This document shows, piece by piece, positions 7,623 through 15,739 of a DNA stretch of 64,000 nt (the stretch's first letter is position 1; the number at the start of each line of letters is the position of its first letter). The DNA comes from Kallipyga gabonensis. Its GTDB lineage: Bacteria > Bacillota > Clostridia > Tissierellales > Peptoniphilaceae. Both the position numbers and the translations under genes were made by a program. The notes beneath the pieces were generated by a model. It did no database searches. It had not been told where the DNA came from and saw nothing but the letters and a program-made list of their open reading frames with translations. The DNA is taken from the NCBI RefSeq assembly GCF_001286805.1, contig NZ_CXYV01000002.1, positions 62,001 to 126,000 on the forward strand, read 5' to 3'.

Positions 7623-8594
7623 TTATCGAATGTAGACATCCAGGTGGTTGCCCACGGTTCCCCGATCATAGATCTTTCCGGGCCCACCGAATGGTGTGGG
7701 ATAAACCGTTCCTTTGGGTGCAGAACCGGCCAAAACAATGTAGCCGTTCCCGTCGCAGACATAGCCGGCCCCGTTGACGTGCCTTCCGGGAATTCGGAGT
7801 CCGTAGCCGGGAAGGACGGATTGAGAATAGTAAGTAAAGCGGTAACCGCCCCAATTGATCACGCCCTTATGCATGAACTGGCCCAGAGTGTAGGCTGCAG
7901 AAGAACTCCCTGCGGCTGCCGGAGCCTTCTTCGTACCTTGAATGACAATTTTTTTGACCGGCTCGCTGGTGATCTCATTGCTCAGCTCGGTTTCCTTGAC
8001 CAGGTCTCCATTTTTATAGATCCGTTCTGTGGTGATGGTCCGCTGCCCCTTCTTTCCTTCCTGCTCCACCTTACTTTTTCCCCTATAGAGCTTGTCGGAT
8101 TTCCGGGTTTCCACGTCAAAGGCAATCTCCTCGACTTCCTCATCCACCTTCCGATCGATGTGGTCAAGAGAAACTTTTATCCCATCTTCCAGCTTGGCCA
8201 ACCGAGCCGGTTCAATTTCATCATCCCGGTCAAATTGGGCATTTTCTTCATCAAGGAATTCCCCCACTGTCGCTGCGTAACTCGTGCAGGTCTTGGTCTC
8301 TTTGCCATCGCGGAAATGGACAATTTTTTTTGTCTCCACTTCAACTTCCATCCCATCTTCCACAGAGGCATCCAGGTCAAGCGAAGAATGAGCGTCTTCT
8401 AAATTCGTATATCCGGCTTCGATAAGGGCTTCCCTGAGTGTTGCTTGCTCCGTCCGGATTTCCATCTCTTCACCGTCCAAGTTGACAGAGATATCCTTAG
8501 GCCGGTTGGCGTAGGCCCATGTTCCAAAAATGACGGAAAGGGCGAATATTGCCACAAAGAGTAGAATTTGTTTTCTTAAAGAGTAGTCTCTCAT
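7623..8594 (-). CDS. YabE-like cell-wall protein (DUF348, G5, diverged 3D domain)
   Basis: The 323-aa product has a signal anchor (about residues 9-29), two ubiquitin-like DUF348 modules (residues 35-150), a G5-type region (about 150-225) and a C-terminal domain resembling the 3D domain of YabE/Rpf2/YocH-type cell-wall hydrolases. In that last domain the end (IYDRGTVGNHLDVYIR) fits the family, but the first part is shifted to NGAGYVCDGNGYIVLAG with a Cys. GGAGGACTA precedes the ATG at 8594. It probably acts outside the membrane on peptidoglycan. A good promoter and a WalR-like box lie upstream, fitting control by the cell-wall two-component system. Confidence 0.85.
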   Translation of the reverse strand: MRDYSLRKQILLFVAIFALSVIFGTWAYANRPKDISVNLDGEEMEIRTEQATLREALIEAGYTNLEDAHSSLDLDASVEDGMEVEVETKKIVHFRDGKETKTCTSYAATVGEFLDEENAQFDRDDEIEPARLAKLEDGIKVSLDHIDRKVDEEVEEIAFDVETRKSDKLYRGKSKVEQEGKKGQRTITTERIYKNGDLVKETELSNEITSEPVKKIVIQGTKKAPAAAGSSSAAYTLGQFMHKGVINWGGYRFTYYSQSVLPGYGLRIPGRHVNGAGYVCDGNGYIVLAGSAPKGTVYPTPFGGPGKIYDRGTVGNHLDVYIR

Positions 8595-8615
8595 TAGTCC
8601 TCCAAAATTTGCTTT

Positions 8616-8632
8616 TGTAACTATTTTGTTAC
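8616..8632. promoter_or_regulatory. WalR (YycF)-like direct repeat
   Basis: TGTAAC-TATTT-TGTTAC on the plus strand fits the WalR consensus TGTWAH-N5-TGTWAH at every fixed position. It lies between the promoter (8650-8678) and the start of a 3D-domain cell-wall gene, a position that suggests repression. Confidence 0.5.
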
Positions 8633-8649
8633 CGATAGTTGACTTGTTA

Positions 8650-8678
8650 ATGATACATAGGCCGCTTGAGGCTTTCAA
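8650..8678 (-). promoter_or_regulatory. SigA-type promoter of the 3D-domain gene
   Basis: On the minus strand TTGAAA (8673-8678) and TATCAT (8650-8655) are separated by 17 bp, about 55 bp upstream of the ATG. Confidence 0.6.
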
Positions 8679-8713
8679 GTCTTTTTCAAGCTTTTGGAGG
8701 GATTTGCCCGTAT

Positions 8714-9553
8714 TTATTTCATTTTTGTAATATTTAGAGCTTCCTGATAGAGGTCATTTTTAGCCAGGCCTGACCATTCGGCTACTTCCTTGACCGCATC
8801 CTTGGTCGACCAACCCTGGTCGATCAGGGTCTGCAGGCGGTCGACCACCCTGTCCATGTCAGGGGCTTCTTCCTCCGGATCCCGGCCTTCCAGGACCAAA
8901 ACAAACTCTCCCTTTTCGACAAGGTCAATCTCTTCAACTTCCTTGCCCAGGAAAGATAAGCGTTCTTCATGGGCCTTGGTCCATTCACGAAGGAGGGCCA
9001 TCCTCCGCTCCGGCCAGCGTTTACCGAATTCATCTACAGTCTTCCGAATCCTGTGGGGAGCCTCATAGATGACTGCAGCCATTTCCATCCGGTCAAGATT
9101 TTCCAGGGCTTCCTGACGCTCTCTCCCTTTTCGTGGAAGAAAACCCAAAAAGGCATAGGTCCCCCGACCCAATCCTGATGCCACAAAGCAGGCATCTGCT
9201 GCAGAAGGCCCGGGCAAAACGGTAAAAGGAAGGCCGCGGTCGATGGCGTGACGGATAAGAATTGAACCGGGGTCTGAAATCCCCGGCATTCCCGCATCGG
9301 AGATCAGGCAGACCTTCTTTCCCTCCGCCACCCGGTCCAATATTTCCTGAGACCGGGTTTCTTCATTAAATTTTTCATAAGAAATCAAAGGGGCATGGAC
9401 CTCATAGTAGTCCATAAGGGGACCGGAATGTCGGGTGTCCTCACAGGCAATAAGGTCTGCCTCCCGTAGAACCTTAAGGCTACGCAGAGTAATATCCTCC
9501 CTATTCCCTATTGGGGTAGGGACAACAATAAGGACGCCCATATTCTCAGGCAT
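8714..9553 (-). CDS. rsmI: 16S rRNA (cytidine1402-2'-O)-methyltransferase
   Basis: RsmI methylates C1402 of 16S rRNA using SAM. The 279-aa tetrapyrrole-methylase fold shows VVPTPIGNREDITLR, ACEDTRHS, CLISDAGMPGISDPG and LPGPSAA, all family hallmarks. The ATG at 9553 is chosen over an upstream TTG because GGAGGAGACT precedes it. The C-terminal extension (STKDAVKEVAEWSGLAKNDLY) is usual in Firmicutes. It is downstream of the ricT cluster, as in Bacillus, but separated from it by a ferredoxin gene and its terminator. Confidence 0.95.
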   Translation of the reverse strand: MPENMGVLIVVPTPIGNREDITLRSLKVLREADLIACEDTRHSGPLMDYYEVHAPLISYEKFNEETRSQEILDRVAEGKKVCLISDAGMPGISDPGSILIRHAIDRGLPFTVLPGPSAADACFVASGLGRGTYAFLGFLPRKGRERQEALENLDRMEMAAVIYEAPHRIRKTVDEFGKRWPERRMALLREWTKAHEERLSFLGKEVEEIDLVEKGEFVLVLEGRDPEEEAPDMDRVVDRLQTLIDQGWSTKDAVKEVAEWSGLAKNDLYQEALNITKMK

Positions 9554-9572
9554 AGTCTCCTCCTTTTTCAAT

Positions 9573-9600
9573 AAAAAAAGGCTCCCCCGGAAGGGGAGCC
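9573..9600 (-). terminator. Terminator after ferredoxin gene
   Basis: GGCTCCCC / GGGGAGCC (9580-9600) with a 5-nt loop is followed on the minus strand by seven T. Confidence 0.85.
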
Positions 9601-9614
9601 CGATGACCTACTGA

Positions 9615-9788
9615 CTAGTCTTCGTCAGGAATGATGGAGTCTGTGGGGCAAACACCCGCGCAAGCACCGCAATCGATGCAGACATCCGGATTGATTTCAT
9701 AGATGTCGCCTTCAGAAATTGCACCGGTGGGGCATTCGTCCATGCAGGTCCCGCAAGCAATGCAGGTGTCCAAGATTTTATAAGCCAT
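9615..9788 (-). CDS. 2[4Fe-4S] ferredoxin
   Basis: This short gene encodes 57 aa starting MAYKILDTC. Two clostridial-type cluster motifs are complete: CIACGTCMDECP (Cys 9, 12, 15, 19) and CIDCGACAGVCP (Cys 37, 40, 43, 47). The first three Cys of each motif plus the last of the other bind the clusters. It is a low-potential electron carrier for anaerobic metabolism. A GAGGAGGAAATTT ribosome site precedes the ATG. It lies 136 bp after ricT and has its own terminator, so it is probably a single-gene unit. Confidence 0.95.
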   Translation of the reverse strand: MAYKILDTCIACGTCMDECPTGAISEGDIYEINPDVCIDCGACAGVCPTDSIIPDED

Positions 9789-9924
9789 AAATTTCCTCCT
9801 CTTTTATGTAAGGTTTTCTAGCCAAACCTTCATGCCTTGTTACAAATTCATCATACCAGAAAGTGGCTGAATGTCAAGAAAAAGACATGGACTTCCATCC
9901 TCATCAGCCTCTTCCTGTTCGTCC

Positions 9925-11133
9925 TTACTTCCTCCTCCGTCTCCGGCCCATCTTTCTTCTTTTTGGCTTCACTCTCCCTTTCGCCGCGTAAGGTTCCTGG
10001 AAAGGACGAGTTTCTTCTGTTTTCTTTTCCGGAGAATGTTTTTCTTCTTCATCGTCACCGTCTTCCGGCAACTTTTCCTCTATAAAATCCTCTTTTCCCC
10101 CAATCTCCGGATCTTGTTCAGAAATAGCCCCCGAATCTTCCTCTTCCCGGCGACAAGGACAGGGGCAGGTTCGGGTAATTTCTTCATCCGATTCCTCCTC
10201 GTCATCCGCCCTGTTCGCTGCCAGTTCTTCCTCACGGAGGGCCTTTTTCTCCCCTTCCGTCACAAAGTCATGATCCTCCATGCCTTCCCAAAGGTCAGGT
10301 TTGGAGTGACCTTTTTTCCGCTTTTGAAGGATTTCAATAGCATCTACACTATAGTATTTTTCATCCTCCGTCCCGTCATCTTTATAGACATGGACTCGGA
10401 CTCGGGTCTGAAGAACATCCCGGTCCACAACGTGGCCCTGACCGTCTTCCGTTAGGACCAAAGTTCCCTTGGGAGGGACTTTTTTTGTATTGGCCTGGTA
10501 GACTTCCTGCTCATAATTCAGGCAGCACATGAGCCGGCCGCAGATACCGGAGATCTTGGTGGGATTGAGAGATAGACCCTGGGTCTTGGCCATCTTGATG
10601 GAAACAGGGTCGAAATCCCGCATGAAACGGTGGCAGCAAAACTCCTGGCCACAAGGGCCGATCCCGCCCAAAAGTTTAGCCTGGTCCCGGACCCCGATCT
10701 GGCGGAGTTCGATCCGAGTGTGGAAATTCTGTGCCAATTCTCGAACCAGTTTACGAAAGTCCACCCGGTGGTCAGCGGTAAAGTAAAAAATGAGTTTGGA
10801 CCGGTCAAAGGTGAATTCCGCCCCGACCAGGTTCATTTCCAATTTTTCTTCTGCAATTTTTACCTTACAAAATTCGATGGCTTCTTTTGCACGATCGACA
10901 TTATCTTCATGGATTCTCAGGTCTTCTTCCGTAGCCTTCCGAACCAATTCGGGAATCTCATCGGGCAGGAGGTCATCCGGCAGGCTAATATTCGAAAGAG
11001 CCACATGACCGAACTCCAATCCATGGTCAGAAGGACAGATGGCCCCCTCATCCAAACGGAAAACTTCCTTTCCGGGGCGGTAATATTCCAACCTCCCGGT
11101 GGCCTTAAATCGGACACCGATGACTTCTTGCAT
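9925..11133 (-). CDS. ricT: RicT/YaaT (PSP1 domain) protein with extended tail
   Basis: RicT belongs to the RicAFT complex that carries Fe-S clusters and controls RNase Y activity and sporulation or competence in Bacillus. The 402-aa protein has the PSP1 domain with the conserved cysteines CGQEFCCHRF and GICGRLMCCLNYE. After about residue 265 it carries an acidic tail with an unusual CPCPC motif (about residues 319-324) and then a basic end rich in Arg and Lys. GAGGAGGAAAGT precedes the ATG, 11 bp after holB. RicA and RicF are not in the window. Confidence 0.93.
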   Translation of the reverse strand: MQEVIGVRFKATGRLEYYRPGKEVFRLDEGAICPSDHGLEFGHVALSNISLPDDLLPDEIPELVRKATEEDLRIHEDNVDRAKEAIEFCKVKIAEEKLEMNLVGAEFTFDRSKLIFYFTADHRVDFRKLVRELAQNFHTRIELRQIGVRDQAKLLGGIGPCGQEFCCHRFMRDFDPVSIKMAKTQGLSLNPTKISGICGRLMCCLNYEQEVYQANTKKVPPKGTLVLTEDGQGHVVDRDVLQTRVRVHVYKDDGTEDEKYYSVDAIEILQKRKKGHSKPDLWEGMEDHDFVTEGEKKALREEELAANRADDEEESDEEITRTCPCPCRREEEDSGAISEQDPEIGGKEDFIEEKLPEDGDDEEEKHSPEKKTEETRPFQEPYAAKGRVKPKRRKMGRRRRRK

Positions 11134-11144
11134 ACTTTCCTCCT

Positions 11145-12026
11145 CTATATAGAAACGCCCTGTTTCCCTGCTAAATGAAGGCAGAGATCCTCAAGGGCAA
11201 GTTTTGGGTTCCAGTTTTTTTCCAGGCCCTGACGGGTTTTCTCAATGGAAAGTAGGGCGCGACTGATCCTGTCGATGTTGGTTGCTTGTGCCAAATCGAT
11301 CAGGTTTGACCGGCAGGAGATAGGCCCCGGCAATTCTCCGCTTCCCGATTGATAGGCCATAATTTCATGTAAATAATACATCCAGGCATCTAAAAGGGCA
11401 GAATAATCCTCCTGCCAATTTTCTAAAAGTGCTTTAGAGAGGAATATCCCCTCTACCTTCCCCGTCAGAAGGTCTCCCAGAAGATCTAAGGCTAAGGGGT
11501 CATCGACCGCAGTGTCTTCCCTGCCCAGAGAAAGGATCCGAAGCCGTGACTGTACGGTTAAAAGAAGCTTTGACCGCTGCCCTGCTCCCAAAATCCAGAC
11601 AACATGGCCGGGAGGCTCTTCCAGAGACTTTAAGAGGGCGTTCTGGGCCGGTCCCTGCATGGTATCCGCCTTTTCCAAAAAGATGACTTTATAGTCCCCC
11701 TGGATGGGCTTTTGATACATGAGAGCGGTGAGTTGGCGAACCCGGTCGATGGATATTTTGTCCTCTCCCTCGAAGAAAAGATCCGCTGCCGATCCCGAAA
11801 GGATACGGTCCCTATCGACCCCGCCAAAATCTACCATGATGCGGAGAATCAGAGCCCGGGCTACTTTTCGGACCCTTTTGCGGCCCCCTTCCAAAAGAAA
11901 GGCATGGGCAAGGTGGTCCCGGTCAAAAAATAAACCGGATTGACGGAGAATCTCTCTTTCCTCTTCCCTGCTTCCCTCGTAGGAATCAAAAAGGCCGGTA
12001 AAAAGCTTGTCTTGTCGCTTTGCCAT
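11145..12026 (-). CDS. holB: DNA polymerase III delta' subunit
   Basis: The delta' subunit is part of the clamp loader. The 293-aa protein has AHAFLLEGGRKR in place of a Walker A (delta' does not bind ATP), the YKVIFLEKADTMQGPAQNALLKSLEEPP core and QSRLRIL at the position of the SRC motif. It is short and lacks the zinc-binding cysteines. The gene sits between darA and ricT, the order found in Bacillus, and has short gaps (11 bp) on each side. Confidence 0.92.
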   Translation of the reverse strand: MAKRQDKLFTGLFDSYEGSREEEREILRQSGLFFDRDHLAHAFLLEGGRKRVRKVARALILRIMVDFGGVDRDRILSGSAADLFFEGEDKISIDRVRQLTALMYQKPIQGDYKVIFLEKADTMQGPAQNALLKSLEEPPGHVVWILGAGQRSKLLLTVQSRLRILSLGREDTAVDDPLALDLLGDLLTGKVEGIFLSKALLENWQEDYSALLDAWMYYLHEIMAYQSGSGELPGPISCRSNLIDLAQATNIDRISRALLSIEKTRQGLEKNWNPKLALEDLCLHLAGKQGVSI

Positions 12027-12037
12027 GCCCGCCCTTC

Positions 12038-12364
12038 CTAGAGTCGGTACATGGTATCAATATCGAGCTGGAAGATGGTTGCTCCGCCCACTTCAACCTC
12101 CACAGGGATGGAAGGATACATGCCGGGATCCAATTGGGGGTTCATGATAGGGGTAACGGCGGTTCGTCTGGAGCAATTTTTATTGATGACGGCCAGGGCC
12201 GAATCCACTTCGTTATCTTCCACCCCTAAAAAGAGGGTGGTATTTCCGCTCTTTAGAAAGCCACCGGTGGAAGAAAGCTTAGTCACCCGAAAAGAATTCT
12301 CCACTAACTCTTCCATCAAGCTGGCGGCATCTCCATCTTGGACGATACAAATCAATAGCTTCAT
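12038..12364 (-). CDS. darA: c-di-AMP receptor, PII-like (DarA/PstA)
   Basis: The 108-aa protein is a PII-like trimer former that binds cyclic di-AMP. MKLLICIVQDGDAASLMEEL, the STGGFLKSGNTTLFLGVED segment and the C-terminal VEVGGATIFQLDID are characteristic. The start at 12364 is chosen because its ATG overlaps the tmk stop (ATGA). The position directly after tmk is conserved. YaaR, normally next, is missing. Confidence 0.93.
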   Translation of the reverse strand: MKLLICIVQDGDAASLMEELVENSFRVTKLSSTGGFLKSGNTTLFLGVEDNEVDSALAVINKNCSRRTAVTPIMNPQLDPGMYPSIPVEVEVGGATIFQLDIDTMYRL

Positions 12365-12987
12365 GATAATGCCTCGATTCTTTCTAATATTGTTTGCCAA
12401 CAAGCCTCCAGAATTTCCTCCGGAGGAGCCAGAGCATCCACCCGGTAGACCTGGTTGCTGGCTTCGATCGCCTTTTCATACCCCTCCCGGATCCTCCGGA
12501 AAAAGTCCATGCCCGACTTTTCCAGCCGGTCTGTTTCCCCCTGATTTTCCTTCCTTTTCAAAAGGTCAAGAGGGTCGGCATCCATGTATAAAATTAAATC
12601 CGGCCGGAGACCTCCGGTGGCAAAATCGTTGATAGCCTCCACCTCCGGAATCCCCAAATCCCGGGCATAGCCCTGGTAGGCCAAAGAGGATAGGACGAAG
12701 CGTTCCGTAAAAACGTGCCGGCCCCGGTCCAGGTTGGGACGGATGCGTTGGGACGTGTGCTGGGCCCTGGCTGCGGCATACAAGAGGGCTTCGCAATGAG
12801 GGTCCATCTCCGTGTTTCGGTTATCCAGGAGGATGTCCCGGATTTCTTCACCGATGGGGGTCCCGCCCGGCTCCCGGGTGAAGTCCATATCCAGTCCGGC
12901 CTGACGAACTCTTTCCCTCAGGCCATGGACCAGGGTCGATTTTCCTGACCCGTCGGATCCCTCTAAAGAAATAAAGATTCCTCGCAT
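12361..12987 (-). CDS. tmk: Thymidylate kinase
   Basis: This enzyme phosphorylates dTMP to dTDP. The 208-aa protein has the P-loop GSDGSGKS (residues 10-17), the TREPGGTPIGE motif and RHVFTERFVLSSLAYQG, where the usual DR(Y/F) is ER(F). The P-loop lacks the arginine of eukaryotic type enzymes. It leads the tmk-darA-holB-ricT run, 84 bp after nadE. Confidence 0.96.
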   Translation of the reverse strand: MRGIFISLEGSDGSGKSTLVHGLRERVRQAGLDMDFTREPGGTPIGEEIRDILLDNRNTEMDPHCEALLYAAARAQHTSQRIRPNLDRGRHVFTERFVLSSLAYQGYARDLGIPEVEAINDFATGGLRPDLILYMDADPLDLLKRKENQGETDRLEKSGMDFFRRIREGYEKAIEASNQVYRVDALAPPEEILEACWQTILERIEALS

Positions 12988-13071
12988 GATTGACTCATTT
13001 CTAATTTATTTTATCACATTACTATCATTGAAGATGAAAAATCGATTTCTCTATTGATACCCGATCCTCGT

Positions 13072-14898
13072 CTATTTTTCACCTTCCAGGAGGGCATCCA
13101 CCTCTTCGAGGAAAACTCGCCCGTCCAAATCCGAGGCCATGGTCCAATTCCCTCTGGGAGACAAAGAAACCGGGCTGGCCTGTGGGCCATCGGGCATGGC
13201 TGACCGCTTAAACTGATTCTTGAAAAAACGGTCATAGAAAATCCGGAGGCAGGCCAGGATTTCCTTCCGGCTGTATTCCTCAAAAGCCCGGTCGGCATAG
13301 TCCAAAATCCGCCGGGGACCGGCCCCATAGAGAGCGAAGTAATAGAGGAAAAAGTCATGAAGGTCATAAGGTCCGATAATTTCTTCAGTCTTCTGGGCAA
13401 TTTCCCCATCCTTTGGAGGAAGGAGCTCCGGAGAAACCGGGGTCTCCACCACATCCAGGAGAACCCGGGCCAATTCCTCTTCCCCTTTTTCCCGGAAACT
13501 ATCCGCCTCATAGCGAACCAGTGCCCTGGCCAGGGTCTTGGGAATGGAGGCATTGACCCCATAGGAGGACATCTGGTCCCCGTTGTAGGTGGCCCAGCCC
13601 AGGGCAATTTCGGAAAGGTCCCCTGTCCCCAGGACCAGACCCCCATGAAGGTTGGCCAGGTCGAAAAGAATTTGGGTCCGCTCCCGGGCCTGGGCATTCT
13701 CAAAAGCCAGGGACCGATCTCCTTCCTCCAGGCCAATGTCTCGGAAGTGGATCCGGAGAACCTCCTCCAGGTCAATCTCCCGGAAGTCCAAGTCCAGGGA
13801 CCGTGCCAACTTTCGGGCATTTCCCTTGGTTTTCTCCGAGGATCCGAAGGCCGGCATGGAAACCGCATGGATCCCTTTACCCTCCAAGCCCAGGCGGTTG
13901 AAGGTCCGGAGGGCGACCAGAAGAGCCAGGGTAGAATCCAGCCCCCCTGAAATTCCGATCCAGACATCCCTGGTCCCTATGGCTGACATTCTCTGGGCCA
14001 AACCAAGGGCCTGGATGGACAGGGTCTCTTCCAAACCCTCCTCATCTTCCGGCAAAAAAGGGTGTTTGGGATAGGTCCGGCTTGTCGTCTGATGGAAGGG
14101 CGGGTCCATCTCCTCCTCCGTGTCCGTCTGAACCCGAGGCAAGAGAAGGCGGGACCGGTATCTCTCTCGGGCTTTCTTCAGGAGGAAGGGGTCCAGGTCG
14201 GCATAGATGAAGCCTTCTCCCTCTCCTTCCTTCTTCTCGGCCAGGATATGGCCATTTTCCGCGATGAGGGCCTGGGTGGAATAAACCCGGTCTGTAGTGG
14301 ACTCACCCGGACAGGCCGAGACCATGGCCAGGGCCAGGCCGTCTGCCGTCAGGACCTCCAGGGCCTTCCTCCGAGCCTTAGCCTTCCCCGGAAGGAAGGG
14401 CCGGGCTTGAGCCAGGAGAAAAAGGTCGGTCGCTTCCGAGATTCTGTCCGGAGAGAGGCGGGCGGCCTGGTCATCCGAGATAGAGGCCAGGGAGAGGGAT
14501 TTGAAGGTATGGCCGGCCTCCTCCAAAAAGAAGGGGGATTCTTCCGGGGGCTCCGGACCCCTCTTTCCCAGGACAATGAGGTCCCCCCGGTAAGCCAGGA
14601 CCATGGCCCAATAGGCTCCCCCACCGGAAATAAGAGGAAGACCAAAGACCAGGGCCAGGTCCAAGTCCTGCGTTCGGTCGGCTAAAGACTCCGCCTCCTC
14701 CCAGGCCCGCTGACAGAAAAACTCCTGACCGGAAAGATCTCCGACCGTATGACCGGTCAGGGTTCCCTCCGGAAACAGGGCTAAATCCACTTCTTCCCGG
14801 GCCATGACCCGAGCCATCTCCTCCATCGCTTGCCGGTTGAGATCCATCCTCCCCAGGCGGATCTTTGGCATGCCGCAAGCGAGTCGAAACAATTCCAT
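13072..14898 (-). CDS. nadE: Glutamine-dependent NAD+ synthetase
   Basis: NadE makes NAD from nicotinate adenine dinucleotide with glutamine as amide donor. The 608-aa protein has an N-terminal nitrilase-type glutaminase domain (LFPEGTLTGH near residue 42; likely nucleophile Cys in ACPGES near residue 194) and a C-terminal synthetase with the pyrophosphate loop GISGGLDSTLAL (near 318) and GTGDLSEIALGW. GGAGGGGAT precedes the ATG. The nucleophile context (ACPGES) differs from the common CEDLW form. Confidence 0.95.
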   Translation of the reverse strand: MELFRLACGMPKIRLGRMDLNRQAMEEMARVMAREEVDLALFPEGTLTGHTVGDLSGQEFFCQRAWEEAESLADRTQDLDLALVFGLPLISGGGAYWAMVLAYRGDLIVLGKRGPEPPEESPFFLEEAGHTFKSLSLASISDDQAARLSPDRISEATDLFLLAQARPFLPGKAKARRKALEVLTADGLALAMVSACPGESTTDRVYSTQALIAENGHILAEKKEGEGEGFIYADLDPFLLKKARERYRSRLLLPRVQTDTEEEMDPPFHQTTSRTYPKHPFLPEDEEGLEETLSIQALGLAQRMSAIGTRDVWIGISGGLDSTLALLVALRTFNRLGLEGKGIHAVSMPAFGSSEKTKGNARKLARSLDLDFREIDLEEVLRIHFRDIGLEEGDRSLAFENAQARERTQILFDLANLHGGLVLGTGDLSEIALGWATYNGDQMSSYGVNASIPKTLARALVRYEADSFREKGEEELARVLLDVVETPVSPELLPPKDGEIAQKTEEIIGPYDLHDFFLYYFALYGAGPRRILDYADRAFEEYSRKEILACLRIFYDRFFKNQFKRSAMPDGPQASPVSLSPRGNWTMASDLDGRVFLEEVDALLEGEK

Positions 14899-14913
14899 AT
14901 CCCCTCCTTATCG

Positions 14914-14938
14914 AAAAAACCGCCGGACGGCCGGCGGT
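14914..14938 (-). terminator. Terminator after the SH3-domain gene
   Basis: ACCGCCGG / CCGGCGGT (14919-14938) with a 4-nt loop is followed on the minus strand by six T, just ahead of nadE. Confidence 0.88.
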
Positions 14939-14944
14939 CTCCCC

Positions 14945-15550
14945 TTATTCTTCAACCGGGTCGGCATCCAAAGACCAACCGTAAATCCAGCCTTCAAAGG
15001 TCTCCCCATTCTCCCGTTTGATCTGGCCATGGCACCAAACGGAATCTGCCTCCATCTTTGCTTCCCTTACGGTGATGGTATTGCCCGGATTGGCCGCATT
15101 GATGATGGTTGACCCCGTGCCCGGCCCTGATCGGACATTGGACCTGGCGTTGACTTGAAAGGTCTTTCCCACCCAAGTTTTGGGTTCGGCATAGTCGCCG
15201 GGTCCTTCCGTCAAAGGCTCAGGGGCTTCTTCCATGGAATCTCTCCTGCTTCCTTCCGCCTGCATATCATAACCGGAGTTGTCCTCATTTTCATCCTCAT
15301 CCGATTCCTCCTCGGAGGCCGACTCGAGAGCCGTCAGGTCTTCAGAAGATTCGATGGCTGGCTGGTCTTCATAGGATGACCCGCCCATAACCCGGATGAA
15401 CTGCTTGGTTACAAACCAGATAATCAGCAAAAGCAGGGCAACCACAATGACCACGGTAAAAATGGTCGACTTGTCCGGGTCCGGCTTATTCGCTTTTTTC
15501 TTTTTATATTTCTTCGGCGTTTCCTGCCGGTAGCGATCTTCGTACTCCAT
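14945..15550 (-). CDS. Membrane-anchored bacterial SH3-domain protein
   Basis: The 201-aa protein has a lysine-rich cytoplasmic start, one membrane helix (about residues 29-48), an acidic Ser/Glu/Asp-rich linker (to about 120) and a C-terminal SH3b domain (NARSNVRSGPGTGSTIINAANPG). Such proteins are extracytoplasmic and usually contact peptidoglycan. No catalytic domain is present. The start at 15550 is chosen for GAGGAGAATGTCATT upstream. The exact role is unknown. Confidence 0.8.
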   Translation of the reverse strand: MEYEDRYRQETPKKYKKKKANKPDPDKSTIFTVVIVVALLLLIIWFVTKQFIRVMGGSSYEDQPAIESSEDLTALESASEEESDEDENEDNSGYDMQAEGSRRDSMEEAPEPLTEGPGDYAEPKTWVGKTFQVNARSNVRSGPGTGSTIINAANPGNTITVREAKMEADSVWCHGQIKRENGETFEGWIYGWSLDADPVEE

Positions 15551-15652
15551 AATGACATTCTCCTCTATCTTGAAAATGGAAGGACTTTCCTTCCGCACTT
15601 CTTCTTAAATCTTATCATAATGTTCCCCCAAGTCGTAATAATAATGATATAC

Positions 15653-15676
15653 TTAGGTGAGAACGATTTCACCTTA
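15653..15676. promoter_or_regulatory. Inverted repeat in the glgB / SH3-gene divergent region
   Basis: TTAGGTGA and TCACCTTAA flank an 8-bp centre. The site follows a possible TATACT -10 box on the plus strand and lies 64 bp before glgB. It could be an operator for glgB; the binding protein is unknown. Confidence 0.35.
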
Positions 15677-15739
15677 ACCCGATCAAGATCCGTGATCCAT
15701 ATCAAAAAACCGGCATCCCCCGGATAGTAGGAGGCTCAC

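Noticed and set aside
6465-8402. Plus-strand 645-codon open frame opposite glmM and the 3D-domain gene
   Set aside because: The opposite strand encodes well-supported proteins; the frame is open because of codon bias and spans the terminator between them.
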